This document shows, piece by piece, positions 7,014 to 7,265 of a DNA stretch of 7,265 nucleotides. Under the pieces are notes generated by a model. The model saw only the letters and a program-made list of their open reading frames with translations. It did no database searches and was not told the origin of the DNA. The number at the start of each line of letters is the position of its first letter. Positions within the stretch are counted from its first letter, which is position 1. This DNA comes from Alphaproteobacteria bacterium. Its GTDB lineage: Bacteria > Pseudomonadota > Alphaproteobacteria > RF32 > CAG-239. The DNA lies in the NCBI GenBank assembly GCA_017452115.1, contig JAFTNB010000059.1, positions 1 through 7,265 on the forward strand, read 5' to 3'. A program made the position numbers and the translations under genes.

Positions 7014-7265
7014 TTATATTCAAGATTAAAATTAATAATGAGAGGATGTTGGCTTTCGTTGTTGCTTTTAAAAGATATTTGGCGGATACCAATATTTTTA
7101 TAAGCAAGAATATTAATAGAAGGTATACTAAACGGAGAAAATAAATTTTCGCCATCTGATAATAAAATTCTATTTTTTACTTCTAATGCGGTATTTTGCA
7201 AAAAATCACTAAATAGAGGATTCCATGCAGGAATTCCGAAATTGCCTACAATAATTACCGGATTA
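7010..7265 (-). CDS. EEP (endonuclease/exonuclease/phosphatase) fold protein, C-terminal 84 residues, catalytic motifs degenerate
   Basis: The frame is open from the window edge, so this is the 3' end of a longer gene; the short TTG-initiated version starting at 7201 is not the real start. The visible part begins NPVIIVGNFGIPAWNPLF, which aligns by eye with the EEP signature VILVGDFN-x2-PWSP-x-F, and ends ESQHPLIINFNL, which aligns with the terminal SDH-P-V/L-x-ADL motif. Between them PSINI sits where a PIDH motif is usual. In active EEP enzymes the Asp and Asn of GDFN and the Asp-His of SDH serve catalysis and metal binding; here they read GNFG and SQH. Catalytic loss is therefore likely, although the N-terminal half with the metal-binding Glu is not visible. 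Substrate and cellular location cannot be judged. Its stop codon shares TTAA with the TPR gene's stop. Confidence 0.7.
   Translation of the reverse strand, partial: NPVIIVGNFGIPAWNPLFSDFLQNTALEVKNRILLSDGENLFSPFSIPSINILAYKNIGIRQISFKSNNESQHPLIINFNLEYN

Noticed and set aside
7010..7201. A free-standing 63-residue gene starting at TTG 7201
   Set aside because: The frame stays open through the window edge, and the upstream codons encode the EEP-like VIIVGNFGIPAWNP motif, so it is the end of a larger gene.

Overview
The window looks like a piece of an AT-rich (roughly one third G+C by eye) alphaproteobacterial chromosome. The best taxonomic clue is the N-terminus of DNA polymerase I (GSGYIFRAFYAIPPLT), which reads like alphaproteobacterial PolA. 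A secreted Cys/Ser-rich protein recalls Cys-rich proteins I associate with uncultured low-GC alphaproteobacteria from animal guts. That placement rests on memory and was not tested by a search.

Layout: (1) Positions 1-1684, minus strand: the first 561 codons of polA, cut by the window edge before most of the polymerase domain. (2) 1685-1879: a divergent intergenic region with an extended -10 promoter facing polA, and a near-consensus sigma-70 promoter (TTGACA, 17 bp, TATACT) facing right with a 7+7 bp palindrome over its predicted start site. (3) 1880-2953, plus strand: a secreted protein of 357 residues with 40 cysteines after the signal peptide. (4) 2989-3031: a perfect 16-bp bidirectional terminator between two converging genes. 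(5) 3046-5481, minus strand: an 811-residue Lon-related ATP-dependent protease (AAA_32 type) with intact ATPase and Ser-Lys protease residues. (6) 5482-5564: a short divergent promoter region. (7) 5565-7013, plus strand: a membrane-anchored tetratricopeptide-repeat (TPR) protein split by one in-frame TAA at 6111-6113, with the 40-residue repeat register continuing unchanged across it. (8) 7010-7265, minus strand: the C-terminal 84 residues of an endonuclease/exonuclease/phosphatase (EEP) fold protein whose catalytic motifs are substituted. It converges on the TPR gene so tightly that the two stop codons share the tetranucleotide TTAA.

The genes do not form one operon: neighbours alternate in strand and each appears to have its own promoter. 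polA and the Lon-like protease are housekeeping functions (DNA repair and replication; protein quality control). The Cys-rich secreted protein, the broken TPR gene and the degenerate EEP protein are the accessory part. I see no CRISPR array, insertion sequence, tRNA, rRNA or phage module, and no convincing multi-gene novel system. The points most worth following are the in-register nonsense codon, the loss of a conserved metal-ligand Asp in the PolA 5'-nuclease, the degenerate EEP domain and the Cys-rich secreted protein.
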